A DNA stretch of 58,944 nucleotides from an uncultured Clostridium sp. (GTDB lineage Bacteria > Bacillota > Clostridia > TANB77 > CAG-508). The stretch's first letter is position 1. Each line of letters starts with the position of its first letter. The stretch lies in NCBI GenBank assembly GCA_947567695.1, contig CANONT010000007.1, forward strand, positions 1 through 58,944, in the 5' to 3' direction. Of the stretch, positions 26,407 to 35,761 are shown piece after piece. The notes beneath the pieces are model-generated. The model ran no database searches. It had not been told where the DNA came from and was given only the letters and a program-made list of their open reading frames with translations. The position numbers and the translations under genes are program-made.

Positions 26407-26643
26407 CTATTCAGATACAATGTAAAAATAATTATATTGAATAGATTTAAATAATCTATTCAAATCATGCTTTGGAATTCTACTATTATTATTCTCTAAA
26501 ATACAATCTCCACTTTTTGTAATCCAAACCTTTGTTGCATTTGCAGTAGGATTTCCCTTGCAAATATGAACGTGTATAGGTTCAAAATTTTCATTTGCCC
26601 AAAAGAATATTGTATATCCTAAATAATTAAAAAGATTAGGCAC
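26407..26643 (-). CDS. DUF4160 family protein
   Basis: 78 residues; YTIFFWANENFEPIHVHICKGNPTA fits DUF4160 (pattern FF...E..PPHVHV). These small proteins are usually paired with a second small gene and are suspected toxin-antitoxin-like modules; function is unproven. It overlaps the preceding gene (26636-26911) by 8 bases, indicating coupled translation. Confidence 0.75.
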   Translation of the reverse strand: MPNLFNYLGYTIFFWANENFEPIHVHICKGNPTANATKVWITKSGDCILENNNSRIPKHDLNRLFKSIQYNYFYIVSE

Positions 26644-26911
26644 TTTGTATTCCTCCTTTTCTAGCTACATCAAAAAAGTATCCAGCACCTCTTTCAACTA
26701 CTGTTTTAAATATTGCAATTTCATCTTCTGTATAATGTCCATCTTGTTTTACTATATCATAACTTGGTAATTCAAATATTATTGTATCAAAACCATACTC
26801 CATTGGTCTTTCAAAACAAACAATAAGATATTCTTCTCCATTTTCCTTTTTACGAATATCTGAGGATACCACCAAAGTTCCGTCCGCATAAGTAACAAAT
26901 TCGTGCATCAT
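26636..26911 (-). CDS. Small protein paired with DUF4160
   Basis: 91 residues starting MMHEFVTYADGTLVVSSDIR. It is acidic, with CFERPMEYGFDTIIFELPSY and a C-terminal VERGAGYFFDVARKGG. I do not recognise a family with certainty; its partner DUF4160 is more often found with DUF2442. Position, overlap and size suggest a two-gene module. Two tandem ATGs are possible starts. Confidence 0.65.
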   Translation of the reverse strand: MMHEFVTYADGTLVVSSDIRKKENGEEYLIVCFERPMEYGFDTIIFELPSYDIVKQDGHYTEDEIAIFKTVVERGAGYFFDVARKGGIQSA

Positions 26912-27038
26912 TTTAAATCACTCTCCTTTTAGCTTCTTAAATATATTGTACCTAGTATATCACATTTACTGTCATTTTGCCACATTATTTAAAATAATTT
27001 CTTTGAATTCATTTCTTTTATATATTTCATTCTAATTC

Positions 27039-27069
27039 TATATTTTGTTGTATACCGTTTTTATTATTT
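27039..27069. repeat. 31-bp direct repeat, copy B
   Basis: Identical to 25465-25495 at a spacing of 1,574 bases. It overlaps the final codons and stop of the AAA ATPase gene. The interval between the copies carries the kinase and the DUF4160 pair. Confidence 0.85.
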
Positions 27070-28257
27070 TTCTAGTAGCCAATCAATTATATTTTTGTGA
27101 ATAATTCCATCTCTTGAAAAATCGGCTTTATCCAGTGAAAGAACATATTTAGGATAGTTATCATCTATTTCTTTAAAAGCTCCAAATTCCCTATTTTGAA
27201 CTTTATCATTTTGTAATAAATATGCCACCTGAAAATATAATTTTTCTTCTGTTTTTGTTGCTATAAAATCAATTTCTCCCTCCTTTGTTTTTCCTATATA
27301 AACCTCATATCCTCTTTGTAATAACTCATTATATACAACATTTTCAATAGCAAAGCTCTTGTTGATTTCAAAATTATTATTTTTTATTTGAGCTATTCCC
27401 AAATCTGTCATATAGTATTTATTTAATGTTTTTAAAATTGCCTTTCCATGAACATCATATCGATATATTTTTTTTATCATTAAAGCTTTGCATAATGCAT
27501 CTAAATATACATATAATGTTTCAGTCGATACAGATTTTCCTTCGTTCTTTAAAAAATTTATAACATTCTCGGCAGAAAATTGTCGTCCTGTAGTATCTAC
27601 AATATATTGTAATAATAAATCAAATAAGACAGTATCCTTTAGTCCTAGTCTTTCTACTACATCTCTTAATATAATAGAATCAAATACACTATGCAAATAG
27701 TCCTTTATATTACTTTCATCGGTAAATTGTGTTCTGTTAGGAAGTCCACCCCATTTAACAAAATTCCAAAAAGTTTCTTCTGATTTAGGTTCTTTATTAG
27801 TAATTTCTATAAATTCTTTGTAGCTTAATGGATAAATATTAAATAATACATATCTTCCAGATAGAACGGTTGATAATTCATTGGATAATAGTTTACTATT
27901 CGATCCAGTAATAAATATACTTATATTGTCTATAGACGCTCTTAATGAATTTACTACATCTTCAAATTTTTCTACTTTCTGAATTTCATCTAAAAATATA
28001 TAATACTTCCTATCATCTACTATTTTCTCTTTTATATAGGTATTTAATTTTTTATAATCTTGTAATTCTTCAAATTCTATAAATTCAAAATTTACATATA
28101 TGATGTGTTTCTCATTTATATTTTTTTCTTTTAGTTCATTCATTATTTGTTTTAATATTACAGATTTTCCACATCTTCTTATGCCAACTAATATTTTTAC
28201 AAGGTCACTGTCATAAAACCCTCTTATTCTTGATAAATACATTTCTCTTTTTAACAT
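27064..28257 (-). CDS. AAA ATPase with DUF4143 domain
   Basis: 397 residues from the ATG at 28257 with AGGTG upstream. The P-loop reads VGIRRCGKSVILKQI, the Walker B region YIFLDEIQKVEKFEDVVNSL, and sensor-like ITGSNSKLLS follows. The C-terminal half (ENVVYNELLQRGYEVYIGKT, EIDFIATK) is the nuclease-like DUF4143 part. This family is widespread in accessory DNA; its function is unsettled. It lies divergent to purE. Confidence 0.88.
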   Translation of the reverse strand: MLKREMYLSRIRGFYDSDLVKILVGIRRCGKSVILKQIMNELKEKNINEKHIIYVNFEFIEFEELQDYKKLNTYIKEKIVDDRKYYIFLDEIQKVEKFEDVVNSLRASIDNISIFITGSNSKLLSNELSTVLSGRYVLFNIYPLSYKEFIEITNKEPKSEETFWNFVKWGGLPNRTQFTDESNIKDYLHSVFDSIILRDVVERLGLKDTVLFDLLLQYIVDTTGRQFSAENVINFLKNEGKSVSTETLYVYLDALCKALMIKKIYRYDVHGKAILKTLNKYYMTDLGIAQIKNNNFEINKSFAIENVVYNELLQRGYEVYIGKTKEGEIDFIATKTEEKLYFQVAYLLQNDKVQNREFGAFKEIDDNYPKYVLSLDKADFSRDGIIHKNIIDWLLEK

Positions 28258-28375
28258 TTGCATCACCTATACTAATTATAATTCAACATATCATATTTGT
28301 CAAATTATTTCGCAAAAGAGAAATAACTTTTTACCTTCTTGAAGTTACTGGTTAGCCTAAACTAATTTTTATAAT

Positions 28376-28469
28376 AAAAAGCTTACTATATAAAGATTTT
28401 GAAGAAAAGACCCAATGGTAGACCCCAGATATGTTTTTTCAAAAAATATTTATATAGTAATCTTTTTTA
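28376..28469. other. Long imperfect hairpin upstream of purE
   Basis: AAAAAGCTTACTATATAAA pairs with TTTATATAGTAATCTTTTTT, and the stem continues inward (ATTTTGAAGAAAA with TTTTTTCAAAAAAT) to about 30 bp, leaving a loop of about 22 bases containing GACCCAATGGTAGACCCC. It ends in TTTTTT on the plus strand. It could attenuate purE or be a palindromic repeat. It does not match the purine riboswitch core I know. The rest of the 28,258-28,621 gap holds a possible -10 box TATAAT at 28558. Confidence 0.5.
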
Positions 28470-28621
28470 TATTTGATCTAATTATGGCTGACTAGCAAAA
28501 TTTTATATGTATTTTATAGCATAAAATTCCATAAAGTGATTGATTTTTTTCAATTTCTATAATAGAATAGCCTTATCAAATATGAAGCACAAAAAGATAA
28601 AAAAATGAGGAGATGAAAAAG

Positions 28622-29146
28622 ATGAAAAACATTGACGTATCAATCATTATGGGAAGCGACTCTGACTTACCAATCATGAAAGACTGTGCAAAATTTTTAG
28701 AACAAATGGGAATTTCTTATGAAATGAAAATCTTATCCGTTCATCGTACCCCAGAAAAAGCAACAAAATATGCAGAAGAATTAAAAGAAAATGGTGTAAA
28801 AGTAATCATTGCTGGAGCTGGAGGAGCAGCTCACCTTCCTGGTGTCTTTGCTGCCATGTTACCAACCGTTCCAGTCATTGGCATTCCGATTCATACCAAA
28901 ACCTTAGGTGGCGTTGACTCTTTATATTCCATCGTGCAAATGCCTTCTGGCATTCCAGTAGCAACCGTTGCCATCAATGGAGCCAAAAATGCTGGTATCT
29001 TAGCAACCTCTATTTTGGCAGTTGGAAATGAAGAAATCAAAAATAAATTAGCTGATTTTAAAAATTCTTTAAAAGACTCTGTATCCAGTAAAGATGAAAA
29101 GTTACAAGAATTAGGCTATGAAACTTATTTATCTAATATGAAATAG
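28622..29146 (+). CDS. purE: N5-carboxyaminoimidazole ribonucleotide mutase / AIR carboxylase
   Basis: 174 residues from the ATG at 28622, chosen because GAGGAG lies 9 bases upstream. SIIMGSDSDLPIMKDCAKFL, VHRTPEKATKYA and AGAGGAAHLPGVFAAM are PurE signatures for CAIR formation in purine synthesis. No purK is visible in the window, so the enzyme could be of the direct AIR carboxylase type or rely on a purK elsewhere. It is followed 29 bases later by purC. Confidence 0.95.
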   Translation: MKNIDVSIIMGSDSDLPIMKDCAKFLEQMGISYEMKILSVHRTPEKATKYAEELKENGVKVIIAGAGGAAHLPGVFAAMLPTVPVIGIPIHTKTLGGVDSLYSIVQMPSGIPVATVAINGAKNAGILATSILAVGNEEIKNKLADFKNSLKDSVSSKDEKLQELGYETYLSNMK

Positions 29147-29175
29147 AAAAATTTAATAATAAAGGTGGTTATAAG

Positions 29176-30024
29176 ATGAAAAAAATAAGTAGTGGTAAAG
29201 TCCGTGAAATATATGAAGTAGACGAATACAAGCTTTTACTTGTCGTTTCTGACAGAATATCTGCATTTGACTATATCTTACCAAGTTTAGTGCCCAACAA
29301 AGGAAAAATATTAAATCAAATCTCTGAATTTTGGTTTAACTATATCAAAGATATCATTCCAAACCATGTGATCTCTACAGACAGCAAAGACTTCCCAGAA
29401 GAATTTCAAACAGAAGAATTTGAAGGAAGAAGTATGTTAGTCAAAAAATTAAAAATGATCCCTGTTGAATGTATTGTAAGAGGTTACATTACCGGTTCTG
29501 GCTGGAAAAGTTATCAAGAAAATGGTACCGTTTGTGGAATCAAATTGCCAGAAGGATTACAAGAATCTGAAAAATTGCCAGAACCAATCTTCACACCAAC
29601 TACAAAAGCAGCAGAAGGACATGATGAAAACATTTCATTTGAAGAAGTTTGCGATTTAATTGGAAAAGATTTAGCCGAACAATTACGCGCCAAAACAATT
29701 GAAATTTACTCAAAATGTGCTGAATATGCCTTAACAAAAGGTGTTATCATTGCAGATACAAAATTTGAATTTGGTGTTGATGAAAATGGTACTTTAGTCA
29801 TTGGAGACGAAGTGCTAACTCCAGATTCTAGTAGATTTTGGCCAGCTTCTGACTATCAAGTAGGAAAGAGTCAAAAAAGTTTTGATAAACAATATATTCG
29901 TGATTGGATTAAATCCACTGGTTACGACCCAGAGTCTGGTACCCCAATTCCTGATGATGTAATTGATGTAACGGTTAATAAATATAAAGAAGCTTATGAG
30001 TTATTAACTGGCAAAAAATTTTAA
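29176..30024 (+). CDS. purC: SAICAR synthase
   Basis: 282 residues, joining aspartate to CAIR with ATP. KKISSGKVREIYEVDEYKLL is the phosphate-loop region, EGRSMLVKKLKMIPVECIVR and RGYITGSGWKSY the core, and ADTKFEFGVDENG and DEVLTPDSSRFWP the nucleotide site. It is longer than the ~240-residue enzymes and of the ~290-residue type with a C-terminal YDPESGTPIPDDV tail. AAGGTGG precedes the ATG. Confidence 0.95.
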   Translation: MKKISSGKVREIYEVDEYKLLLVVSDRISAFDYILPSLVPNKGKILNQISEFWFNYIKDIIPNHVISTDSKDFPEEFQTEEFEGRSMLVKKLKMIPVECIVRGYITGSGWKSYQENGTVCGIKLPEGLQESEKLPEPIFTPTTKAAEGHDENISFEEVCDLIGKDLAEQLRAKTIEIYSKCAEYALTKGVIIADTKFEFGVDENGTLVIGDEVLTPDSSRFWPASDYQVGKSQKSFDKQYIRDWIKSTGYDPESGTPIPDDVIDVTVNKYKEAYELLTGKKF

Positions 30025-30067
30025 TTCTATTTAAGTCTCAAAAAGCACAAAAATGATAAATCGAAAG

Positions 30068-30100
30068 AAGTCCTTGCTATTTTTTATATAGCAAGGACTT
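30068..30100. terminator. Bidirectional terminator between purC and purF
   Basis: AAGTCCTTGCTAT and ATAGCAAGGACTT form a perfect 13-bp stem with T-rich sequence on the plus-strand side and A-rich sequence on the other; the two genes converge. Confidence 0.9.
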
Positions 30101-30105
30101 TTCTT

Positions 30106-31530
30106 CTAAAACTGTATCTTTTCAAACTTGTCTTTATCAATATTTTTTGGCACTTCAATTGGATATTTACCAGTAAAACAACCATCACAAAATCCATCTA
30201 CCTTACAATGTTCTTTTGCAATTTCCTTCAAGCTATCCAAATCCATATACGCTAACGAATCAGCACCGATCATTTGTCGAATTTCCTCTATTGTCTTATT
30301 ATTAGCAATCAAGTTTTCTTTTTTGTCTACATCAGTTCCAAAATAACAAACATCGACAAAAGGAGGAGAAGCCACACGAATATGAACCTCTTTTGCACCC
30401 GCATCTTTTAACGTTTTTACAATCTTCGTAAGCGTATTTCCTCTTACAATTGAATCATCTACTAAAACAATCTTTTTCCCTTTTACGGTATGATGTAGCG
30501 GATTCAATTTTAGACTGATTAATTTTTTTCTTTTATTTTGTGAATTTTGGATAAACGTTCTCCCAATATATTTATTTTTTACAAATACAATATCATAAGG
30601 AATCTTAGACTCTTTGGAATAACCTAAAGCAGCGTCATTACCAGAATCAGGCACACCTGCTACAATATCAGCATCAACAGGAGCCTGTTTTGCCAAACAT
30701 CTACCTACCTTTTCTCGAATAATATGTACATTAATACCATCGATTGTAGAATCTGGTCTTGCAAAATAAATATACTCAAAAATACACAAACCCTTTTTCT
30801 CATCTGGCATAAACTTATCACTTACTATCTCATTATTCGTAATCGTCACCACTTCTCCTGGTTCAATATCACGATCAAAAGTAGCACCTGTAACATCCAA
30901 AGCACAACTTTCGGATGCAAAAACAATATCCTCTCCACAATGCCCCATACAAAGAGGTCTAAAACCTTGTGGATCTCTAACAGCAATCATTTTTTGAGGT
31001 GACAAAATCAAAAGGGAATAAGCTCCTTTGATAATTTTCATCGTATTTTTTACTGCTTCTTCAATCGAACCTGTTTTCAATCTTTCCCTAACAATAACAT
31101 GACAAATAATCTCGGTATCACTTGTCGTAGTAAAAATAGCTCCTTGTTCTTCCAACTCTCTTTTAATTTCCACTGCATTGGTCAAATTTCCATTATGAAC
31201 AACCGCTAGATTTCCTTTTTTATGCCTTACCACCATTGGTTGTGCATTTTCCTTTTTACTTTCCCCTGTCGTAGAATAACGTACATGTCCAATTGCCATC
31301 TTTCCTTCTGGCATACTTCTTTGAACCTCTCTCGTAAAAACCTCTGAAACAAGCCCTATATCTTTGTGAAAATGCAGAATTCCATCTTCATTAATAGCAA
31401 CACCACAGCTTTCTTCGCCTCTATGTTGCAAAGCTGACAAACCGACACAAACTTGTCCAATCAACTCTTCCTTTGGTGCTTTTGAATAAATTCCATATAC
31501 ACCACATTCTTCCTTTAATTTGTCAAACAT
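30106..31530 (-). CDS. purF: Amidophosphoribosyltransferase
   Basis: 474 residues catalysing the first committed step (PRPP plus glutamine to phosphoribosylamine). MFDKLKEECGVYGI places the nucleophilic Cys at residue 9 after a short propeptide, as in Bacillus. The PRPP loop is KIVLVDDSIVRGNT, and CKVDGFCDGCFTGKYP near the end supplies Cys ligands of an Fe-S cluster of the Bacillus type. It is on the opposite strand to purC and purN. Confidence 0.96.
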   Translation of the reverse strand: MFDKLKEECGVYGIYSKAPKEELIGQVCVGLSALQHRGEESCGVAINEDGILHFHKDIGLVSEVFTREVQRSMPEGKMAIGHVRYSTTGESKKENAQPMVVRHKKGNLAVVHNGNLTNAVEIKRELEEQGAIFTTTSDTEIICHVIVRERLKTGSIEEAVKNTMKIIKGAYSLLILSPQKMIAVRDPQGFRPLCMGHCGEDIVFASESCALDVTGATFDRDIEPGEVVTITNNEIVSDKFMPDEKKGLCIFEYIYFARPDSTIDGINVHIIREKVGRCLAKQAPVDADIVAGVPDSGNDAALGYSKESKIPYDIVFVKNKYIGRTFIQNSQNKRKKLISLKLNPLHHTVKGKKIVLVDDSIVRGNTLTKIVKTLKDAGAKEVHIRVASPPFVDVCYFGTDVDKKENLIANNKTIEEIRQMIGADSLAYMDLDSLKEIAKEHCKVDGFCDGCFTGKYPIEVPKNIDKDKFEKIQF

Positions 31531-31600
31531 TTCTTTCTTCCTTTCTTTGACTTTACTCTCTATTCATGTTAAACTACTTATATAAATAGGAGGTAATAAT

Positions 31601-32185
31601 ATGTATCATTTAGTTGTTTTCGCTTCTGGCAATGGTTCTACCTTGCAAGCTATCATTGACAGCATTCACAACCATGAATTAGAAGCTCAAATTGATTTAG
31701 TCGTTTCTGATAACGCAAATGCTTATGCCCTAGAAAGAGCTAAAGCAAATAATATAGAAACTTATATCATTCAAAATAAAAATTTCACACAAAGAGATTT
31801 AGAATTATCCCATGTACTTTCTAACTATTCCATTGACCTAATTGTACTTGCTGGTTATTTAAAAATGATTGGTCCTAACCTACTTGAAAAATATACCATC
31901 ATCAATACCCATCCTTCTTTATTACCCAAATATGGTGGAAAAGGTATGCATGGCATGCATGTCCACGAAGCTGTTATTGAAGCTCAAGAAAAATACAGTG
32001 GTGCAACCATTCATTTTGTCAATCAAGAATATGATAAAGGCAATATCATCAGTCAAACACAGGTTGAAATTCTTCCTACTGACACGGCTGAGACTTTATC
32101 ACAAAAAGTACAAGCAGCTGAGAAAATCCAACTAATTCAAGTACTAAATCGTTTTGTAGAAACAAAACTGAAAAACAGGGATTAA
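31601..32185 (+). CDS. purN: Phosphoribosylglycinamide formyltransferase
   Basis: 194 residues, formyl-THF-dependent GAR transformylase. VFASGNGSTLQAIIDSI binds phosphate; IVLAGYLKMIGPNLL, INTHPSLLPKYGG (catalytic Asn-His) and the Asp in EYDKGNIISQ are present. AGGAGG lies 7 bases before the ATG. It is a single-gene unit divergent from purF, with its own terminator. Confidence 0.95.
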   Translation: MYHLVVFASGNGSTLQAIIDSIHNHELEAQIDLVVSDNANAYALERAKANNIETYIIQNKNFTQRDLELSHVLSNYSIDLIVLAGYLKMIGPNLLEKYTIINTHPSLLPKYGGKGMHGMHVHEAVIEAQEKYSGATIHFVNQEYDKGNIISQTQVEILPTDTAETLSQKVQAAEKIQLIQVLNRFVETKLKNRD

Positions 32186-32209
32186 GGGACTTTCCTTAAA
32201 ATCCCTGTT
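32174..32209 (+). terminator. purN terminator
   Basis: AACAGGGATTAAGG and CCTTAAAATCCCTGTT form a stem that begins inside the last codons and stop of purN and is followed by CTCTATTTTATT. Confidence 0.75.
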
Positions 32210-32280
32210 CTCTATTTTATTATAACATTAAATATTCACAAACAAAACTGGAACTTTTAGGAATATCTTTTCCTTTCTAT

Positions 32281-33579
32281 TTAATGCTCATAAATCTCTC
32301 CAATATCTTTTCTGTAATCCAAGTTTGAATCTATATTATTTTCCATAGCATGATATACCTTTTGTTTTGCTTCTTCCAATGTATCACCACTTGCATGAAC
32401 AGCAAATAGTCTGGAAGTTCCTACTGATTGATAGCGATTTGCCTCTAATGATTTTGTACTAGCAAAATAAATCTTCGCCCCTTTTTCCAAAATAGCTTTT
32501 GTATTTACGGTAAACTCACAAGGTTCTGCTTTTTTTATGGCATAATCTGGACTTACGACATAAACGGTAAAAGTATAATTGTTTTTAAATTTACAATTTT
32601 CAGCAGACAATTTTTGTTCCCAGATGTTTTCCATGACTTCGCTAAATGGTGTTTCTAATGAATTCAACACATTGATTGCTTCTGGATCGCCGAATCTGGC
32701 ATTAAATTCAATAAACTTAATTCCTTGTTTACATTTGAAAAATCCACCATAGATAACACCTGTAAATGCTAAACTGTCTTTGTTCACATATTGAATCGTA
32801 TCTTGAATCAATTTCGCACATTCATCTACATCTTTTTGCTCTAAAAATGGTAATAAACCATTTTCAAAACTCAAGCAACCCATACCGCCTGTTCCAGGTC
32901 CTTTGTCTTCATCAAATCGATATGGATAATCAAAAGTTGTTGGTGTCACCACAATATTTTTTCCATCTGTTAATGCCATGACCGTAAACTCTCTACCTTC
33001 TACTTTATCTTGTACAATAACACTGCCATCCGCTTCTAAGCAAGATTTAGCATATTCATAACCTTCTTGTTTTCCTTTAAAATGAATGCCACCTACTTTA
33101 ACACCTTTTCCTCCTGTTAAGCCCTCTGGCTTCACAACAAAGCTATCATCTTCATAATTTTTCATTACTTCCTCTAATTGTTCTAAAGTAGTAACACTTT
33201 TATTTTCAATAATCATCTCTGGTGCCAACTTTTCAACAATCTCTAAAGCATAGGTTTTACTCCATTCTACTTTAGCACCTTGTGACGTTGGTCCAAAAGT
33301 TTTTAATCCAAGCTCTTTTGCCAAATCGATTAGCCCTTCTTGTAACAAATTATCTTGGCTTACAACACATGCCTCGATATTTTCTTCTTGTACAAATTTT
33401 TTAACAAGCTCTTTATCAAATGGATCTCCTATTACATATTTTCCTTTTGATTTTTCCACTTGTTCCACAACAGATGGATTCGCATATGGCAAAATAGCAT
33501 ATAAGGTAAAACCTGTTGCAATTTGCTCTGCTAAAACCGCTTCACGTCCACCATTTCCTAGTAATAAACACTTTTTCAT
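32281..33579 (-). CDS. purD: Phosphoribosylamine-glycine ligase
   Basis: 432 residues from the ATG at 33579 (AAAGGAG 5 bases upstream). ATP-grasp enzyme making GAR. It has LLGNGGREAVLAEQI, KPEGLTGGKGVKVGG, KGPGTGGMGCLSF and IEFNARFGDPEAINVL. It is the last gene of the run purM-purL-...-purD. Confidence 0.95.
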   Translation of the reverse strand: MKKCLLLGNGGREAVLAEQIATGFTLYAILPYANPSVVEQVEKSKGKYVIGDPFDKELVKKFVQEENIEACVVSQDNLLQEGLIDLAKELGLKTFGPTSQGAKVEWSKTYALEIVEKLAPEMIIENKSVTTLEQLEEVMKNYEDDSFVVKPEGLTGGKGVKVGGIHFKGKQEGYEYAKSCLEADGSVIVQDKVEGREFTVMALTDGKNIVVTPTTFDYPYRFDEDKGPGTGGMGCLSFENGLLPFLEQKDVDECAKLIQDTIQYVNKDSLAFTGVIYGGFFKCKQGIKFIEFNARFGDPEAINVLNSLETPFSEVMENIWEQKLSAENCKFKNNYTFTVYVVSPDYAIKKAEPCEFTVNTKAILEKGAKIYFASTKSLEANRYQSVGTSRLFAVHASGDTLEEAKQKVYHAMENNIDSNLDYRKDIGEIYEH

Positions 33580-33672
33580 TTTTTCTCCTTTCAACCGAGA
33601 TTTAAGAATATTTCTTAAAATTCTTACAAACTATTAAGTTAATGGGATTAAGAAACATCCTTTAATCTTTAT

Positions 33673-34287
33673 TTAATTTATTTGTATATGATAGTTTTGT
33701 TCTAACTCTTTCTTTAGTTGATTCGCATTTTGAAACAAGATTCCATGAATTCCAGCTTCTTCTGCTTTTTTTATATTTATTTCTAAGTCATCTATAAATA
33801 AAGTTTCATTTGCTATTATTTGACTTTGTTCTATCACTTTCTTAAAAGTTTCTTCATCACATTTTAAAGCTCCTATTTTGTAAGAAAGTATTACTTGATC
33901 AAATATTTTTAGATCTTGATTTTTTTCTTGTATGTATTCCATCCACTCTTTAACATGATCTGATAACAAGATTAATTGATATTTTCCTTTTAATTGTTGA
34001 ATCATTTTCATAGTTCCTTCTATTGGTTGATTTATATGTTCTCTGACTGTATTTTTTAAATCTTCTATTGTGATATTCCAATTTGTTCCTTCTAAAAAAC
34101 CTTTCCAGTACTCTTCTTCCGTCAAATTTCCTTTCATCAATTCATAAAATAAAACACTAAAACTTTCTTGTTTTCGTTTCTTGAATTCTTTAGCTGGAAT
34201 ACCATATTTTTGTTCCATTCGTTTCTCTATTCCATGATAGCCAGATATAATCACTTCAGACAAATCAAAAATTATATTTTTAATCAT
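33673..34287 (-). CDS. HAD-family hydrolase
   Basis: 204 residues. IKNIIFDLSEVIISGYHG is a HAD motif I in which the second Asp of DxD is Ser (FDLSEV), as in a subset of phosphatases; LLSDHVKEW is motif II, and LFIDDLEINIKKAEEAGI motif IV. Its ATG overlaps the purB stop (TAATG), so it is co-translated. A role in nucleotide salvage is possible but unproven. Confidence 0.8.
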   Translation of the reverse strand: MIKNIIFDLSEVIISGYHGIEKRMEQKYGIPAKEFKKRKQESFSVLFYELMKGNLTEEEYWKGFLEGTNWNITIEDLKNTVREHINQPIEGTMKMIQQLKGKYQLILLSDHVKEWMEYIQEKNQDLKIFDQVILSYKIGALKCDEETFKKVIEQSQIIANETLFIDDLEINIKKAEEAGIHGILFQNANQLKKELEQNYHIQIN

Positions 34288-35721
34288 TACACATTTACCT
34301 CAACTGATACATCTTGCAATAAATCACTATATTTCTCTAAAACAGGATTCACTCTTTCTTCCACAAAATCTTCTACTTGCTTTGGGGCTCTACCACATAA
34401 GTGGTCTGGATTTAATGCTTGCATAATTTCTTCTATGGTTAGACCAAAAGTCTCGTCAGCTGCAATTCTTTCCACTAAGTCATTTGGTTTTCCTAATTCT
34501 TTGACTTGCTTTCCTGCTTCCATAGAATACACTCTTATTTTCTCATGTAATTCTTGTCTGTCGCCACCTTTTAACACAGCATTCATTAAAATTTCCTCTG
34601 TTGCCATGAATGGTAATTCTTGCATCATATTGGTTTTGATCACATTTTTGTATACGACTATATTACTAGAAATATTCGCATATAAAATTAGGATTGCATC
34701 GACTGCTAAAAAGCTTTCTGGTACACAAATTCTTTTATTGGCTGAGTCATCTAATGTTCTTTCTAACCACTGCGTTGCTGCTGTAATGGTTGGATCGATT
34801 GTTAAAGTCATAACATGTCTTGCTAAAGAATTGATTCTTTCGCTTCTCATTGGATTTCTTTTGTATGCCATTGCTGATGAACCAATTTGTCCTTTTTCAA
34901 ATGGTTCTTCTAATTCTTTTTCATGTTGTAATAATCTCATGTCATTGGCAAATTTTGAGCAGCTTTGTGCAATTTGTGATAGTACACTTAGTACTCTTGC
35001 ATCTAATTTTCTGGTATAAGTTTGTCCGTGCTACCGAATATACTTTTTCAAATCCCATTTTTTCTGCTATTTTGCTGTCAATTTGTTTTACTTTTTCTTC
35101 ATCTTTAAATAATTTCATAAAGCTTTCTTGGGTTCCTGTTGTTCCTTTGCACCCTAGCAATTTCATATGACTTTGTACAAATTCTAATTCTTCTAAATCT
35201 TCTAGCAAATCTTGTAACCACAAAGTCGCTCTTTTTCCTACGGTTGTTAATTGTGCTGGTTGAAAATGAGTATATCCTAAACAAGTTACTTCTTTATTTT
35301 CCAAGGCAAACTTTTTTAAGTTGTTAATCACCAAAATTAATTTTTGTTTAATTAACTGTAAAGCTTGTGTCATCAATACCACATCAGTATTGTCTGTTAC
35401 ATAGCACGAAGTTGCTCCTAAATGAATGATTGGTTTGGCGTTGGGGCATTTTAGCCCAAATTCGTATACATGTGCCATTACATCATGTCTACATTCTTTT
35501 TCTCTTTGACTGACAACCTCATAATCAATGTTGTTTACATTTTCTTTCATTTCTTTGATTTGTTCGTCTGTAATGTCAATCCCTAATTCTTTTTCGGTTT
35601 CAGCTAAGGCTACCCATAGCTTTCTCCAAGTTGAGTATTTACTGTCATTTGACCATAACTGATTCATTTCTTCGCTGGCATATCTTCCAGATAGTGGTGT
35701 AACGTATTTATTGTTTTCCAT
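34287..35721 (-). CDS. purB: Adenylosuccinate lyase, split by a +1 shift at CGG
   Basis: Two overlapping frames make one full-length enzyme (about 478 residues) acting twice in purine synthesis. Frame 1 (from the ATG at 35721, GAGAGG 9 bases upstream) has YVTPLSGRYASEEM, AKPIIHLGATSCYVTDN and TCLGYTHFQPAQLTTVGKR, and ends in out-of-family sequence after CGG at 35026-35028. Dropping the C gives VAGQTYTRKLDARVLSVLSQ and continues into RLLQHEKELEEPFEKGQIGSS, then AMAYKRNPMRSERI (the signature loop) and ELPFMATEEILM. The restored Gly matches GQTY in animal-type ADSL. Everything else is intact and the pathway is otherwise nearly complete, so a functional frameshift is more likely than decay. Confidence 0.85.
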
Positions 35722-35761
35722 TTTTTTCATTCCTCTCTTTGTTAAGATTTTTCTTTCTATT

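Noticed and set aside
28376..28600. Purine riboswitch upstream of purE
   Set aside because: The conserved three-way-junction core and its loop sequences are not present.
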